A stretch of DNA of 62,758 bases. It comes from VGWB01 sp964480945 (GTDB lineage Bacteria > Bacteroidota > Ignavibacteria > UBA10030). The stretch is from NCBI GenBank assembly GCA_964480945.1, contig CAYZRX010000012.1, positions 1 to 62,758 on the forward strand, written 5' to 3'. The notes beneath the pieces are model-generated. The model was not told where the DNA came from. It saw only the letters and a list, made by a program, of their open reading frames with translations, and ran no database searches. Below are positions 17,241 through 26,486 of the stretch, one piece after another. The position numbers and the translations under genes were made by a program. Position 1 is the stretch's first letter. Every line of letters begins with the position of its first letter.

Positions 17241-17651
17241 ATGCCGGACAAAGCGTTCAAACTCGAGATCGTCACGCCGAAGAAAGTCGTTTTCAGCGGC
17301 GATGTGACGAGCTTCAGCGCCCCCGGAGTTGTCGGCAGCTTCCAGGTGTTGAGAAACCACGCGCCCCTGCTCTCCGCAACGACGGTCGGCGCGGTGAAGG
17401 TTGTGGATGCGGCGGGAGCGGAGACGCGGTATGCTACGAGCGGCGGTTTCGTGGAGGTGAACGACAACAAGGTGGTGATGCTTGCGGAGACGGCCGAGCC
17501 TTCCGACGCGATCGATGTGAGCAGGGCGGAAGCTGCGCGTGCGCGAGCGAAGAAGCGGCTGGAAGGGAAGAGAAGCGAGATCGATGTGGAGCGTGCACGG
17601 CTCGCCCTCCATCGCGCGCTGAACCGGTTGAAGGTTGCCAGAGGCGAGTGA
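17241..17651 (+). CDS. atpC: F-type ATP synthase subunit epsilon
   Basis: 136 residues, 7 bp after atpD. The N-terminal beta-sandwich (LEIVTPKKVVFSGDVTSF, then GSFQVLRNHAPLLS) is followed by the two-helix C-terminal domain rich in Ala, Arg and Lys (EAARARAKKRLEGKR...). The C-terminal helices normally regulate ATP hydrolysis. A terminator follows closely, so atpDC is a two-gene unit. Confidence 0.96.
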   Translation: MPDKAFKLEIVTPKKVVFSGDVTSFSAPGVVGSFQVLRNHAPLLSATTVGAVKVVDAAGAETRYATSGGFVEVNDNKVVMLAETAEPSDAIDVSRAEAARARAKKRLEGKRSEIDVERARLALHRALNRLKVARGE

Positions 17652-17681
17652 GTTGATTCGGGTGACGTCGTCGGAGGTGAG

Positions 17682-17710
17682 ACCCGTCAGGTATTCCTGA
17701 TGGGTTTTTC
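17682..17710 (+). terminator. Terminator of atpDC
   Basis: ACCCGTCAGG pairs with CCTGATGGGT across TATT (one G-T pair), followed by five T. Confidence 0.85.
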
Positions 17711-17757
17711 GTTTGCGGACGGCCGGGCATTTCGTCCGGAGAGAGCGTCCGCGTTCG

Positions 17758-17786
17758 TTGACATTCAAAACGAGAAGCGTTATATT
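17758..17786 (+). promoter_or_regulatory. Promoter of the alr operon
   Basis: TTGACA (17758-17763), 17-bp spacer, TATATT (17781-17786), near consensus; the TTG start of alr is 66 bp downstream. Confidence 0.75.
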
Positions 17787-17851
17787 CAAGCCGATTCCAA
17801 CCGGCCGGACTGTCTGGGATCCCTACTACAAACCCAACGCTGACCACGATC

Positions 17852-18976
17852 TTGCCCACTTTTACACGACCGACGATCGCTGTCATCAGCCTTGCGGCGA
17901 TTTCCCATAACCTCACGAGCATCCGTCGATCGATCGGCAGGGACGTGAAAGTGATGGCTGTCGTCAAGGCCAACGCTTACGGTCACGGGCTCGTCGAGGT
18001 GTCCAGGTTCCTTGAACGGCAGGGCGTAGACTACTTCGGAGTGGCGAACGCGGAGGAGGGGGTTGTGTTGCGGGAAGCTGGAATCAGGATCCCAATTCTT
18101 GCTTTCACCCTCCCGGCGAGGGGCCAGAGACATCTCTACGGAGAGTTCGGCCTCGAATCGACGGTTTGTTCTGAAGAGGACGTCCGACTCCTCAATGCTG
18201 CAGGGGAGCGAAAAGGTCAAACGCTCGCCGTGCATCTGAAGGTTGAAACGGGGATGAACCGGATCGGGGTGAAGGTAGATGAGCTCCCACGGCTGCTCAG
18301 GGTTCTCAGCAAGATGCGGAGGTTGGAGATCAAGGGCGTCTACACGCACTTTGCGACGGCGGACCAGAAGGACAGGGCCTTCTCGAAGCATCAGCTCAGG
18401 GAGTTTCGACGGGCCCTCGAAATCCTGCATGAAGAGGGCGTTTCGGCTGAACACGTTCACTGCGCGGGCAGTGCAGCGATCATGCATCTGCCCGAATCGT
18501 ATTTCTCGATGGTCAGGCCGGGACTCGCTCTCTACGGCCATTATCCGTCGCACGAAATCTCGAAGAGCTTCCGCGTGACGCCGGCCCTGACGTTGAGGTC
18601 GCGAGTATCGCTCGTAAAGTGGATCGAGCCCGGGGAAACGGTGAGCTATGGCCGCCGGTACACCGCGAAGCGGCGGACGAAAATCGCCGCGCTCCCGATC
18701 GGCTACGCTGACGGCTATATGCGCGCACTGACCGGTCGAGCGGAAGTTCTCATTGGCGGCAGGCGCTGCCCGGTGGCGGGTACAATTTGCATGGACCAGC
18801 TGATGGTCGACGTCGGTCGGGCGGATGTGGGTGTTGGTGATGAGGCAGTCTTGATCGGCAAGCAGGGACGGGAGAACATCGACGCGTGGGATCTGGCCAG
18901 ACTGGCCGGCACGATCCCCTACGAGATCTTCACGAATATCTCATCCCGTGTTCCACGAATCTACGGTGTGCCATGA
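17852..18976 (+). CDS. alr: Alanine racemase
   Basis: 374 residues from TTG 17852; the first internal ATG would remove the PLP lysine, so TTG must be used. PLP lysine K39 lies in VVKANAYGHG, the second catalytic residue is the tyrosine in SYGRRY, and ICMDQLMVD marks the C-terminal domain. It converts L- to D-alanine for peptidoglycan. It starts a run of closely spaced or overlapping genes (alr, hypothetical, manC, rlpA, yggU, glycosidase), several of them envelope-related. Confidence 0.95.
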   Translation: MPTFTRPTIAVISLAAISHNLTSIRRSIGRDVKVMAVVKANAYGHGLVEVSRFLERQGVDYFGVANAEEGVVLREAGIRIPILAFTLPARGQRHLYGEFGLESTVCSEEDVRLLNAAGERKGQTLAVHLKVETGMNRIGVKVDELPRLLRVLSKMRRLEIKGVYTHFATADQKDRAFSKHQLREFRRALEILHEEGVSAEHVHCAGSAAIMHLPESYFSMVRPGLALYGHYPSHEISKSFRVTPALTLRSRVSLVKWIEPGETVSYGRRYTAKRRTKIAALPIGYADGYMRALTGRAEVLIGGRRCPVAGTICMDQLMVDVGRADVGVGDEAVLIGKQGRENIDAWDLARLAGTIPYEIFTNISSRVPRIYGVP

Positions 18977-19668
18977 CGCAAGCCCAGGAGGTTCTTCACA
19001 GCCTTCTCAGCAACGTTCCGGTTGACGAGCTCTCCTCGGATGAGCAGCGAGCCGTCTTTGAGAAGATCAGGGAGCGACTGACCTCTGCGTCCGACCTGAA
19101 CGCGGAACTCCGATCCCTCTACCAAGTCAACAACTTCTCCGACTTCGCCCTCTGCCTGATGTGGGTGGTGGAGCGTGTCGAGAAAAACCCCCTTATGCTC
19201 GCTGCGAGCCCGGAGGACGAGACGTTCGTATTCTCTTCGTTCCGCCGTGCGATGGGCGAGGGCGTTTCGACCGAAGCCGGTGCTCCGGCTCCAACGGAGC
19301 CTCCCGCCGCCTTTGAGCCCGGCTCGGGGGATGCGGTGGGCTTTTCGAATCTGATCGAGCAGTTTGCAGAGCGCGTTCAGAGTGGCGACGAGTCGCGGAC
19401 GGCGTTGCTGGAGAACGTGGTCGCGGAATGTAACGCGGTTGTCGCCGGCGAGTATGCTCCCGACCACAAGGAGTTCTGCGGGCTCCTGGCAGACTTCCTG
19501 AGCTATATCACTGAGAATCAATTGTTGGACGACATCCGCGTCCTCAACATTCTCGCTAATATCCCTTCACCGGTCGCTCAGTGGGCCAGCGCTGCGCCGG
19601 ATGCGCGTGCCGGACTGCTGGAGGAAGCGACGAGCGTGCTTCGGGATTTCAGGTCTCACTTTGAATAG
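18973..19668 (+). CDS. Hypothetical protein overlapping alr
   Basis: 231 residues; its ATG overlaps the alr stop (ATGA), so it is translationally coupled. The protein is acidic and helical with an Ala/Pro-rich linker (about residues 100-120) between two helical halves. No signal peptide, membrane segment or recognised motif. Position between alr and manC suggests a housekeeping role in the same transcript, but no function can be given. Confidence 0.8.
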   Translation: MTQAQEVLHSLLSNVPVDELSSDEQRAVFEKIRERLTSASDLNAELRSLYQVNNFSDFALCLMWVVERVEKNPLMLAASPEDETFVFSSFRRAMGEGVSTEAGAPAPTEPPAAFEPGSGDAVGFSNLIEQFAERVQSGDESRTALLENVVAECNAVVAGEYAPDHKEFCGLLADFLSYITENQLLDDIRVLNILANIPSPVAQWASAAPDARAGLLEEATSVLRDFRSHFE

Positions 19669-19679
19669 CGTTTGACTCT

Positions 19680-20768
19680 ATGCCAAAAATCTTCTCGGTG
19701 ATTATGGCTGGCGGTGTCGGGACGCGCTTCTGGCCCCGAAGTCGCGAGAGATTTCCGAAGCAGTTCCTGGAGATCGTCGGTTCCGGCAGCCTCCTTCAGA
19801 AAACGCTTGCCCGATTCGGCCCCCTGGCAGACAAGCGGCAGACGTTCGTGGTCACCAACGCCGTTCAGGCGGAGGCCGTCCGCACCCAGGCGCCGGACAT
19901 CCCTAATGAGAACATCCTCGTGGAGCCGGTCGGCCGCAACACCGCACCCTGCATCGGCCTGGCAGCGTCGTGGATTCGCCGCCTCGATCCGGATGCATTG
20001 ATGGTCGTCTCCCCCGCCGACCATCTGATCGAGGACGATGAAGAATTCCTCCGCATCCTCAAGCTCGCCCTCCGGGTTGCTGAGGAGAAAGACGCCCTCG
20101 TGACGATCGGCATCAAGCCGACACACCCGGAGACGGGCTACGGGTACATCCAGAGCGCAGAGGAGGAGCTCGATCAGAATCCCTATCGGGCGGAGGGGGT
20201 CTACCGGGTCAAGACTTTTGCCGAGAAGCCGAACCTCGAGACCGCGGAGCGATTTCTCAGCAGCGGAGATTTCTTTTGGAACAGCGGCATCTTCGTCTGG
20301 AGGGCCGGCACCATCCTGAAAGAAATTGAACTGCACCTGCCGGAGCTCCACGAAGAGCTCCTGACGGTTCAGAAGAGCATCGACTCCCCCAACTACCAGC
20401 AGGTCCTCGATCTCGCGTACGGCGTCATTCGCAGCATTTCGATCGACTACGGTGTGATGGAGAAGGCGGGGAACGCGTTCGTGGTCAGGGGCGATTTTGG
20501 ATGGAGCGACGTCGGGTCGTGGGACGAAGTGGTGCGGGTGACACCCAAGGACGGCGAGGGGAACTCGCTCAAGGGAAAGGTCATCGTCAGGGACGCGACG
20601 AACAACTTCATCGACGCCGGGAACAAGCTCGTGGCGGCCATCGGAGTGAAGGATCTGGTCATCATCAACACCGATGACGCCATCCTGATCTGCAAGAAAG
20701 GGGAATCTCAGGAGGTGAAGGAGGTCGTCGATTATATTCGTCGGAAGCAGATGAATGAATTTCTCTAG
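19680..20768 (+). CDS. manC: Mannose-1-phosphate guanylyltransferase
   Basis: 362 residues. The nucleotidyltransferase signature VIMAGGVGTRFWPRSRERFPKQ opens the protein, followed by SPADH and the substrate motif FAEKP. It makes GDP-mannose from mannose-1-phosphate and GTP. It is the GMPP domain alone, without the phosphomannose isomerase domain found in the longer bifunctional enzymes. GDP-mannose feeds polysaccharide or glycan synthesis. It overlaps rlpA by 14 bp. Confidence 0.93.
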   Translation: MPKIFSVIMAGGVGTRFWPRSRERFPKQFLEIVGSGSLLQKTLARFGPLADKRQTFVVTNAVQAEAVRTQAPDIPNENILVEPVGRNTAPCIGLAASWIRRLDPDALMVVSPADHLIEDDEEFLRILKLALRVAEEKDALVTIGIKPTHPETGYGYIQSAEEELDQNPYRAEGVYRVKTFAEKPNLETAERFLSSGDFFWNSGIFVWRAGTILKEIELHLPELHEELLTVQKSIDSPNYQQVLDLAYGVIRSISIDYGVMEKAGNAFVVRGDFGWSDVGSWDEVVRVTPKDGEGNSLKGKVIVRDATNNFIDAGNKLVAAIGVKDLVIINTDDAILICKKGESQEVKEVVDYIRRKQMNEFL

Positions 20769-21249
20769 AGCACGCCTGGCTTGTGTGGTTGTCGCGGCCG
20801 CCGCGTGCATGGTCCTCATCGGCTGCTCCGTTTCGCCGCGCTTCGCAACACGGGGGGAGCCGGCAGGCTCCGGAGAAGGCAAGACCCCCGAGACGAAAAA
20901 GCCCGAGGAATCAAGGCCGCCGGCAGCGACCGGACGGATCTTGCTGACCCTGGAAGGCGTCGCTTCGTACTATGCCGAGGATTTCCACGGCAAGCTTACC
21001 TCGAACGGCGAGACCTACGACATGAACGGTCTCACCGCCGCCCACCGCACTTTCCCGTTTGGCACAAAGGTAAGGGTAACGAACCTCGAGAACGGCAAGA
21101 GCGTCATTGTGCGAATCAACGACCGCGGCCCGTTCAAGGAAGGACGGATCATCGATCTCTCCCGTGGTTCGGCGGAGCAGATCGACCTCATCCCTACGGG
21201 CACGACCCGCGTGAAGCTGGAGGTTCTGCAATGGGGGGATGGAAAATGA
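20755..21249 (+). CDS. rlpA: RlpA-like septal ring lytic transglycosylase, lipoprotein
   Basis: 164 residues. The lipobox is VLIGC (about residue 23), followed by a disordered Pro/Glu/Lys-rich linker, then the double-psi barrel with GVASYYAEDFHGKLTSNGE, LTAAHRTFPFGT and VRINDRGPF. In RlpA the His and Asp of this fold cut denuded peptidoglycan strands. No SPOR domain is present, so it is the short form. Start ATG 20755 lies inside manC. Confidence 0.92.
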   Translation: MNFSRARLACVVVAAAACMVLIGCSVSPRFATRGEPAGSGEGKTPETKKPEESRPPAATGRILLTLEGVASYYAEDFHGKLTSNGETYDMNGLTAAHRTFPFGTKVRVTNLENGKSVIVRINDRGPFKEGRIIDLSRGSAEQIDLIPTGTTRVKLEVLQWGDGK

Positions 21250-21341
21250 GTCTCCATCGTCAAGAGAACGGAAGATCCAGTGCCCGCTGCAACTGATCGA
21301 AGGCGCGGTTGGTGGTTCCACCCCGATGGTGTTATGATCGC

Positions 21342-21560
21342 ATGAAGGTCACGGTACACGTCAAGCTGAACTCGCGGAAAAAGGCCGTGGAGATGCGCGA
21401 GGATGGGAGCCTCCGGGTCTACCTATCCGCTCCGCCCATCGAAGGGCGGGCGAACGAGCAGCTTATCGAGGTGCTCGCGGAGCACTTCGGCAAGGCGAAA
21501 CGGGACATTTCCATCGTTGCCGGGAGAAGAGGAAAGTTGAAGATCGTTGAGATACCATGA
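21342..21560 (+). CDS. YggU family (DUF167) protein
   Basis: 72 residues. It matches the DUF167/YggU pattern: VHVKLNSRKKAVE, then LRVYLSAPPIEGRANEQLIE and RDISIVAGRRGKLKIVEI. The family is widespread and structurally characterised but has no agreed biochemical role. Start ATG 21342 is chosen because it removes a non-conserved extension; the stop overlaps the next start (ATGA). Confidence 0.9.
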   Translation: MKVTVHVKLNSRKKAVEMREDGSLRVYLSAPPIEGRANEQLIEVLAEHFGKAKRDISIVAGRRGKLKIVEIP

Positions 21561-22729
21561 ACCAAACGCGTAACGCCTGGACCAGGCGCTTCGTCGCGGC
21601 CCTTGTTTTCCTCCTCCCGGTGCTAATTGCCGGAGTCGGCCAGGACGGGGTCCAAACCTTCGTCGTCGCTCCCGGCATCAAACACATTCTTTTCGTCAAA
21701 CCCGGCCCGCTTAGGATCCACGTGCTCGAGCTGGATCTGACCAACCCCAACTACCGGGTCGAATCATACCGCCCGACCGGATTGGTGCCGACTTCAGAAC
21801 AGGCTCGCCGGAACGATGGGCCGGAGCATCGGGTTGTCGCAGCGGTGAACGCCGATTTCTTCAGCTTCACGACCGGCTGGCCGCTGGGCAATCAGGTTGT
21901 GAACGGGGAATTTGCACACGGGACTGAAAGTCCGAGGTCCCATTTGGCCTTCGACGCCCGCGGCCACCCATTGATCGAAAGGCTGAGCTTCACCGGCTGG
22001 TTTCGAACGCACGCGGGAGCTACCTATTCCATCGACGGCGTGAACGAGCGGCACAAAGCCGCTGCGATTGTCCTTCACACCTCCTTCTCAGACACGGCTA
22101 CCTCGATCGGTGGTGCTGGAAAGAGATTCCTTCTTCGCTTGGTGTCCCCGCGCTGGGCGGTCGGCGATACTCTCCGCTTCATCGTCCTCAAATCGAATCC
22201 CGAGCGAACGACCCTGATCGCGCCCGACGAAGCGGTTCTCTGGGCTGGAAGAGCGACGACGATCTCGCGAGCGGGGAAAGGAGTGAAGGTCGCTGATACG
22301 CTTCTTGTCTATCTTAGATTTCGGCCGCACCTCGCGAGCGTCCTCAATGTCGTCGCCGGAGCAGGAAGAGTTCTGCTGAACGGGCAGCCGGTGCCCGATT
22401 CCGTGAATGTGAGCCAGAAGACCAGCGTCGCGTTCCTCGAGACCCTCCACCCCCGCACGTTCGTCGGTTTTGATCGGGATACGACGAAACTGTTTCTCTG
22501 CACCGTGGACGGGCGACAGGAGACGAGCGACGGAATGGACTTCGCCCAGATGGCCGACTTTCTCCTTTCCATCGGAGCATGGAACGCCATCAATCTCGAC
22601 GGAGGGGGGTCCACCACGATGGTGATCAACGGTCAGGTTGTAAATTCCCCGTCCGATCGCACCGGGGAGCGCCCGGTGGCCAACACTCTTCAGATTATCT
22701 CCAGGGAGCAGCCGACACCGCAGCGGTAA
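21557..22729 (+). CDS. Secreted phosphodiester glycosidase (DUF2233/NAGPA-type)
   Basis: 390 residues with a signal peptide (RRFVAALVFLLPVLIAGVG). The family core is AAVNADFFSF with LGNQVVNGE and, near the C-terminus, INLDGGGSTTMVINGQVVN, the signature of phosphodiester glycosidases that remove N-acetylglucosamine from phosphodiester-linked glycans. Bacterial members often sit in cell-wall gene clusters, as here. Activity on a wall polymer or exopolysaccharide is inferred. Confidence 0.88.
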   Translation: MNQTRNAWTRRFVAALVFLLPVLIAGVGQDGVQTFVVAPGIKHILFVKPGPLRIHVLELDLTNPNYRVESYRPTGLVPTSEQARRNDGPEHRVVAAVNADFFSFTTGWPLGNQVVNGEFAHGTESPRSHLAFDARGHPLIERLSFTGWFRTHAGATYSIDGVNERHKAAAIVLHTSFSDTATSIGGAGKRFLLRLVSPRWAVGDTLRFIVLKSNPERTTLIAPDEAVLWAGRATTISRAGKGVKVADTLLVYLRFRPHLASVLNVVAGAGRVLLNGQPVPDSVNVSQKTSVAFLETLHPRTFVGFDRDTTKLFLCTVDGRQETSDGMDFAQMADFLLSIGAWNAINLDGGGSTTMVINGQVVNSPSDRTGERPVANTLQIISREQPTPQR

Positions 22730-22798
22730 GGGCCCCATCAGAAGGGCCGGCCGGAGGTGGGTCTGGTCTTTCAACCAACTTTCCAGGGAGCACTTCAA

Positions 22799-24148
22799 GT
22801 GAATACCCTCAATCTGCGTCGCTTCCTTCTATTCTTCGGTGTGCTACTGTCTGTCTCCCAAGGGCTGCTCGCGCAGGAGATAGCGAGCCCCGTGCCATCC
22901 CTTCGAGAGCAGGCAAACATTCAGCAGGAATGGTTGAAGATCCGTTTGGACCGGTTCCTGCCGCAGGTGATGAGGGAGAACAAAGTCGATATGTGGATCG
23001 TGCCGATGCGGGAATACAATGAAGATCCCGTCTTCTCATCCCTCGTCTCCGCAACGACGTTTTCTGCTCGGCGGCGGACGATCTATGTTTTCTTTGACCG
23101 TGGTCCGGACAGGGGAGTGGAACGGCTCGCCCTTGGAGGATCGTCGCAGGGAGGGCTCTACACGGCGTACAGGGATACGACGTTGAAGAACGCCGAGTTG
23201 TGGGGCGATAGCCAGTGGAGCTTGCTCAGAGGACTCGTTCAGGATCGCGATCCGAAGGCAATCGCCGTCAGCATCTCGCATACGCACGCGTTCTCCGACG
23301 GCCTCAGTGCGGGCGAATGGGAGCAGCTCCAGGTCGCCCTCGGACCAGAATATCTCGGGCGCGTTGTGCGGGCCGAACGACTGCCCCTGGACTACATCGC
23401 TCTCCGACCGCCGGAGATGCTTCCGATCTACCGCGAAATGATGAAGACCGCCCATGCCATCATCGCAGAGGCCTTCTCCAACAAGGTCATAACGCCCGGC
23501 ACGACGACGACCCAGGATGTCGTCTGGTGGTTCCGGCGGAAGGTTCAAGACCTCGGCCTGAGCACGTGGTTCCAGCCGAGCGTCGACATCCAGCGAAAGG
23601 GGGCCGATCTCTCGGGCGAGCAGGACCCGATTATCCAGCGGGGAGACGTTCTGCATTGTGACTTTGGGATCACGGCGATGCGGCTCAATACCGATACCCA
23701 ACACATGGCCTACGTTCTGCGGGAAGGCGAGGCTGACGTTCCGGCAGGATTGAAGAGCATTTTGGCACGGAGCAATCGCCTCCAGGACATCCATCTGCAG
23801 AAAATGAAGGTGGGGATGACGGGCAATCAGGTCCTTGCGGCCACGCTTGCGCAGATGAAGGCGGAAGGAATCGATGGTTCGGTTTACTCTCATCCCGTCG
23901 GAGAGAACGGGCACGGTGCAGGTGCCCTGATAGGCCTTTGGGACCGTCAGACGGGCGTTCCGGGACGAGGTGATGTCCCTTTGTTGGCCAACACGTGGTA
24001 CTCGATTGAGCTCCAGGCTACGACGCCAGTGCCCGAATGGTCAGGCCAGCGTGTGCGATCGGCCCAGGAGGAAGACGTAGTGATCGGAGCCGATGGAAGC
24101 GTCCGGTGGGTGCGGAAGAGACAGACGGAATTCCATATTGTCAGGTAG
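22799..24148 (+). CDS. Secreted M24-family metallopeptidase-like protein
   Basis: 449 residues from GTG 22799, chosen for AGGGAG eight bases upstream and for the clean signal peptide it gives (LRRFLLFFGVLLSVSQGLLAQ). The pita-bread fold is visible: DVLHCDFGIT, MAYVLREGE, HPVGENGHGAG and SIELQATTPVPEW. These resemble Xaa-Pro aminopeptidases, although several of the five usual metal ligands are not obvious, so it could be a non-aminopeptidase member. It is exported to the periplasm. Confidence 0.82.
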   Translation: MNTLNLRRFLLFFGVLLSVSQGLLAQEIASPVPSLREQANIQQEWLKIRLDRFLPQVMRENKVDMWIVPMREYNEDPVFSSLVSATTFSARRRTIYVFFDRGPDRGVERLALGGSSQGGLYTAYRDTTLKNAELWGDSQWSLLRGLVQDRDPKAIAVSISHTHAFSDGLSAGEWEQLQVALGPEYLGRVVRAERLPLDYIALRPPEMLPIYREMMKTAHAIIAEAFSNKVITPGTTTTQDVVWWFRRKVQDLGLSTWFQPSVDIQRKGADLSGEQDPIIQRGDVLHCDFGITAMRLNTDTQHMAYVLREGEADVPAGLKSILARSNRLQDIHLQKMKVGMTGNQVLAATLAQMKAEGIDGSVYSHPVGENGHGAGALIGLWDRQTGVPGRGDVPLLANTWYSIELQATTPVPEWSGQRVRSAQEEDVVIGADGSVRWVRKRQTEFHIVR

Positions 24149-24173
24149 ATTCCCAGATCTGAAAGCACTGAGA

Positions 24174-24206
24174 AACCTCGAAATTCTTCAAAATTTCGAG
24201 GTTTTT
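24174..24206 (+). terminator. Terminator of the alr-M24 run
   Basis: AACCTCGAAATT pairs with AATTTCGAGGTT over a 6-nt loop, followed by T residues. Confidence 0.85.
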
Positions 24207-24491
24207 GCTTTCTGGGAACTTACGCGATTGCATCTGACGTTTTTCAAACGTAACTTTGAAGTTGTGCTCTCGTCCGAAAGATAAGTAGGCCAAAAGCTGA
24301 CCGTTAGCGGGGCAGGCTCAAGATGCCGTCATTGCTGGAACGGTGAACCACTTGGGAGCAATGAGCTTATTCCGGTCAAGTGGAGAACCAACTTTTGAGG
24401 TCGCTGGCGGTATGTACCAAGAGGGTGGAAGCGAATGGGGATTGCCAAGTCTGACCTGGAATGTACAGCGGAACGAGGAGAGCCGAACGCA

Positions 24492-25256
24492 ATGGTCACA
24501 GTCAATCTGAGGATGTCTTTGAAGAAGCTACTTTCGATATCGTTCTTGGTGGTCGTAGGGTCACTATTGGTGGTCATTCAGGGCGGCTGTTCACAGCCTG
24601 CTGCCGTCACATACCTGAGCAAAGATGACCAGAGCAGTAGCACGCCCAAGGCCGACACGCAGAAAGACGCCCACACAAAGGTGGATCAGGGTACTGCTTG
24701 GTCCATAGACCAGTATGGGAGGGCTGTCCGGAGGTACTCAGCACGGTACGATCTCGATTGGCGGCTTGTTTTGGCGGTGATGAAGCGAGAGTCTCGTTTT
24801 TCCCCAAAAGCAGTGAGCAACAAGGGGGCATACGGCCTCATGCAGATTATGCCCTCTACTCAACAAGAGCTTGCAGAGAAGTTGGGTGTCGATAATCTCC
24901 AGACCCCCATCAACAACATCAGAGCCGGCACGTTTCACCTTTGGTCCCTGTACCAGGCCTTCGACAAAGCTGACGATGAGAACCGGATCAAGCTCACGTT
25001 GGCAGCCTACAATGCAGGGCTGAACAGGATCCTGGACGCCCAGGATGTGGCGACTTATCTAGGAGACGACCCGAATGATTGGGAGGCCGTCAGGGCTACC
25101 CTCCCGCTTCTCTCCAAACGGTATTCGACTTTGCATCGGCGGATTTGGGAGAGTGGCAGACCGCGGGCGGGTTATTTCAGGGATTGGCGGCAGACCCAGG
25201 CCTACGTCGACACGATAATGTCGTACTATACTGAGTATCAGCTTGCTCTGAAATGA
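24492..25256 (+). CDS. Lytic transglycosylase (SLT domain) lipoprotein
   Basis: 254 residues from ATG 24492 (AGGAG 11 bases upstream); ATG 24513 is an equally possible start. The lipobox is VIQGGC. The SLT domain has AVMKRESRFSPKAVSNKGAYGLMQIMPST with the catalytic glutamate in RES, AAYNAGLNRI, and a C-terminal DTIMSYY. It cleaves the beta-1,4 bond of peptidoglycan to give 1,6-anhydromuropeptides, from the membrane surface. Confidence 0.9.
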   Translation: MVTVNLRMSLKKLLSISFLVVVGSLLVVIQGGCSQPAAVTYLSKDDQSSSTPKADTQKDAHTKVDQGTAWSIDQYGRAVRRYSARYDLDWRLVLAVMKRESRFSPKAVSNKGAYGLMQIMPSTQQELAEKLGVDNLQTPINNIRAGTFHLWSLYQAFDKADDENRIKLTLAAYNAGLNRILDAQDVATYLGDDPNDWEAVRATLPLLSKRYSTLHRRIWESGRPRAGYFRDWRQTQAYVDTIMSYYTEYQLALK

Positions 25257-25463
25257 GCTCGAACGGACCGAGCGATTCGATAATCCAAGTCCGACATTCC
25301 TTCACGTTCCATCTGCCAAACCTGCAGAAGAGACAACCGTTGAAGGTGAAGGGATCAAATCTCCTTGCTCACTCTCCCCTTTTTGGCACCGCCGGAACGA
25401 TCTCCTGCGTTCTTCGTCAAATCATATTGAAAGTCCCTTCCCCAATGAATATATTCGAAGCAG

Positions 25464-26486
25464 ATGACTAGCTACGAGCCGAGACATATTCGGGCATCTG
25501 AGCTCTTCGGTGACTTTTGGTTCAATTCCGAGCCTATCTCTATCAGCGCGCTGAAAGGATACGTCCTGCTGCTTGATTTCTGGGACTACACCTCTCTGGG
25601 CTGTATCCATTCCCAGCCGTACTTGAACGAGTGGCACCGGCGCTACAAGGATTTCGCGTTCGTCGCTGTCGGCATCCACACGCCCGAGTTCAAATTCGGA
25701 AGAAGTCCGGAGAACGTCGAGCGAGCGATCAGGAAGGCGGCCATCGAATGTCCCGTTGTGATGGATAACGACGCTATCATCTGGACGGCGTATTCGAACC
25801 GTGTTCGGCCGACGCGGTACCTTGTGGACAAAGAAGGCTATGTCCGTTACTCGTGTGAGGGCGAAGGCGGCTACGAACAATTTGAACGTGCAATTCAATC
25901 GTTGCTTGCTGAGGCCGGGTACCACGGTGCGATGCCCGAGCTCATGGAACCGATTCGCGACGTTGACCAGCCGGGGACGATCGCCTTCCGGGCGACGACC
26001 GACGTGCGCCTGGGCTACCTGAAGGGCACGCTGGGCAACGCGGAGGGCTATGGGCCGGAATCGACGATCGAATACGACGATGAGGGCTTGCGCTTGCCCG
26101 GACGAGTCTATTTGAAAGGGAAATGGTATAACGAAAAAGAGTCCGTGAGGTTCGATGGAGAGGCTCACGAAGAGGGGCATATCACTCTCATCTACGAGGC
26201 AGTCGAGGCGAACTCGATCCTGGACGCCGAGCATCACACTCCGTGCACAGTCCTCGCAACGCAAGACGGAAAATCCCTCACGAAGGCGAACGCAGGAGCA
26301 GACATCACCTTCGATCAGAAGGGGAGAAGTCTCCTCGTCGTGGATTCGCCGCGGCTGTTCCAGGTTGTGCACAATCCTGAGTTCAGTCAACACGAGCTCG
26401 GACTTTTCACCAACTCCCCCGAGCTCGAACTGTACGCCTTCAGCTTCGGCACCAGCCTCATTCCGGAGCTTGTTTCGAAAAACTGA
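25464..26486 (+). CDS. DipZ-like thioredoxin-fold protein lacking the first redox cysteine
   Basis: 340 residues, no signal peptide. Residues about 1-150 form a thioredoxin-like fold (LLLDFWDYTSLGCIHSQPYL, VGIHTPEFKFGRSPENVE, RPTRYLVDKEGYVRY); residues about 165-325 match the C-terminal beta domain of DipZ-type proteins (FRATTDVRLGYLKGTLGN..., LPGRVYLKGKWYNEKES). Relatives have DFWTYSCINCLRT. Here the CxxC has become SLGC, so the usual attacking cysteine is a serine. It may be a non-redox or monothiol derivative. Confidence 0.8.
   Translation: MTSYEPRHIRASELFGDFWFNSEPISISALKGYVLLLDFWDYTSLGCIHSQPYLNEWHRRYKDFAFVAVGIHTPEFKFGRSPENVERAIRKAAIECPVVMDNDAIIWTAYSNRVRPTRYLVDKEGYVRYSCEGEGGYEQFERAIQSLLAEAGYHGAMPELMEPIRDVDQPGTIAFRATTDVRLGYLKGTLGNAEGYGPESTIEYDDEGLRLPGRVYLKGKWYNEKESVRFDGEAHEEGHITLIYEAVEANSILDAEHHTPCTVLATQDGKSLTKANAGADITFDQKGRSLLVVDSPRLFQVVHNPEFSQHELGLFTNSPELELYAFSFGTSLIPELVSKN

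Noticed and set aside
25253..25471. 72-codon plus-strand frame after the lytic transglycosylase
   Set aside because: No ribosome site, no protein-like composition, and it overlaps both neighbouring genes.
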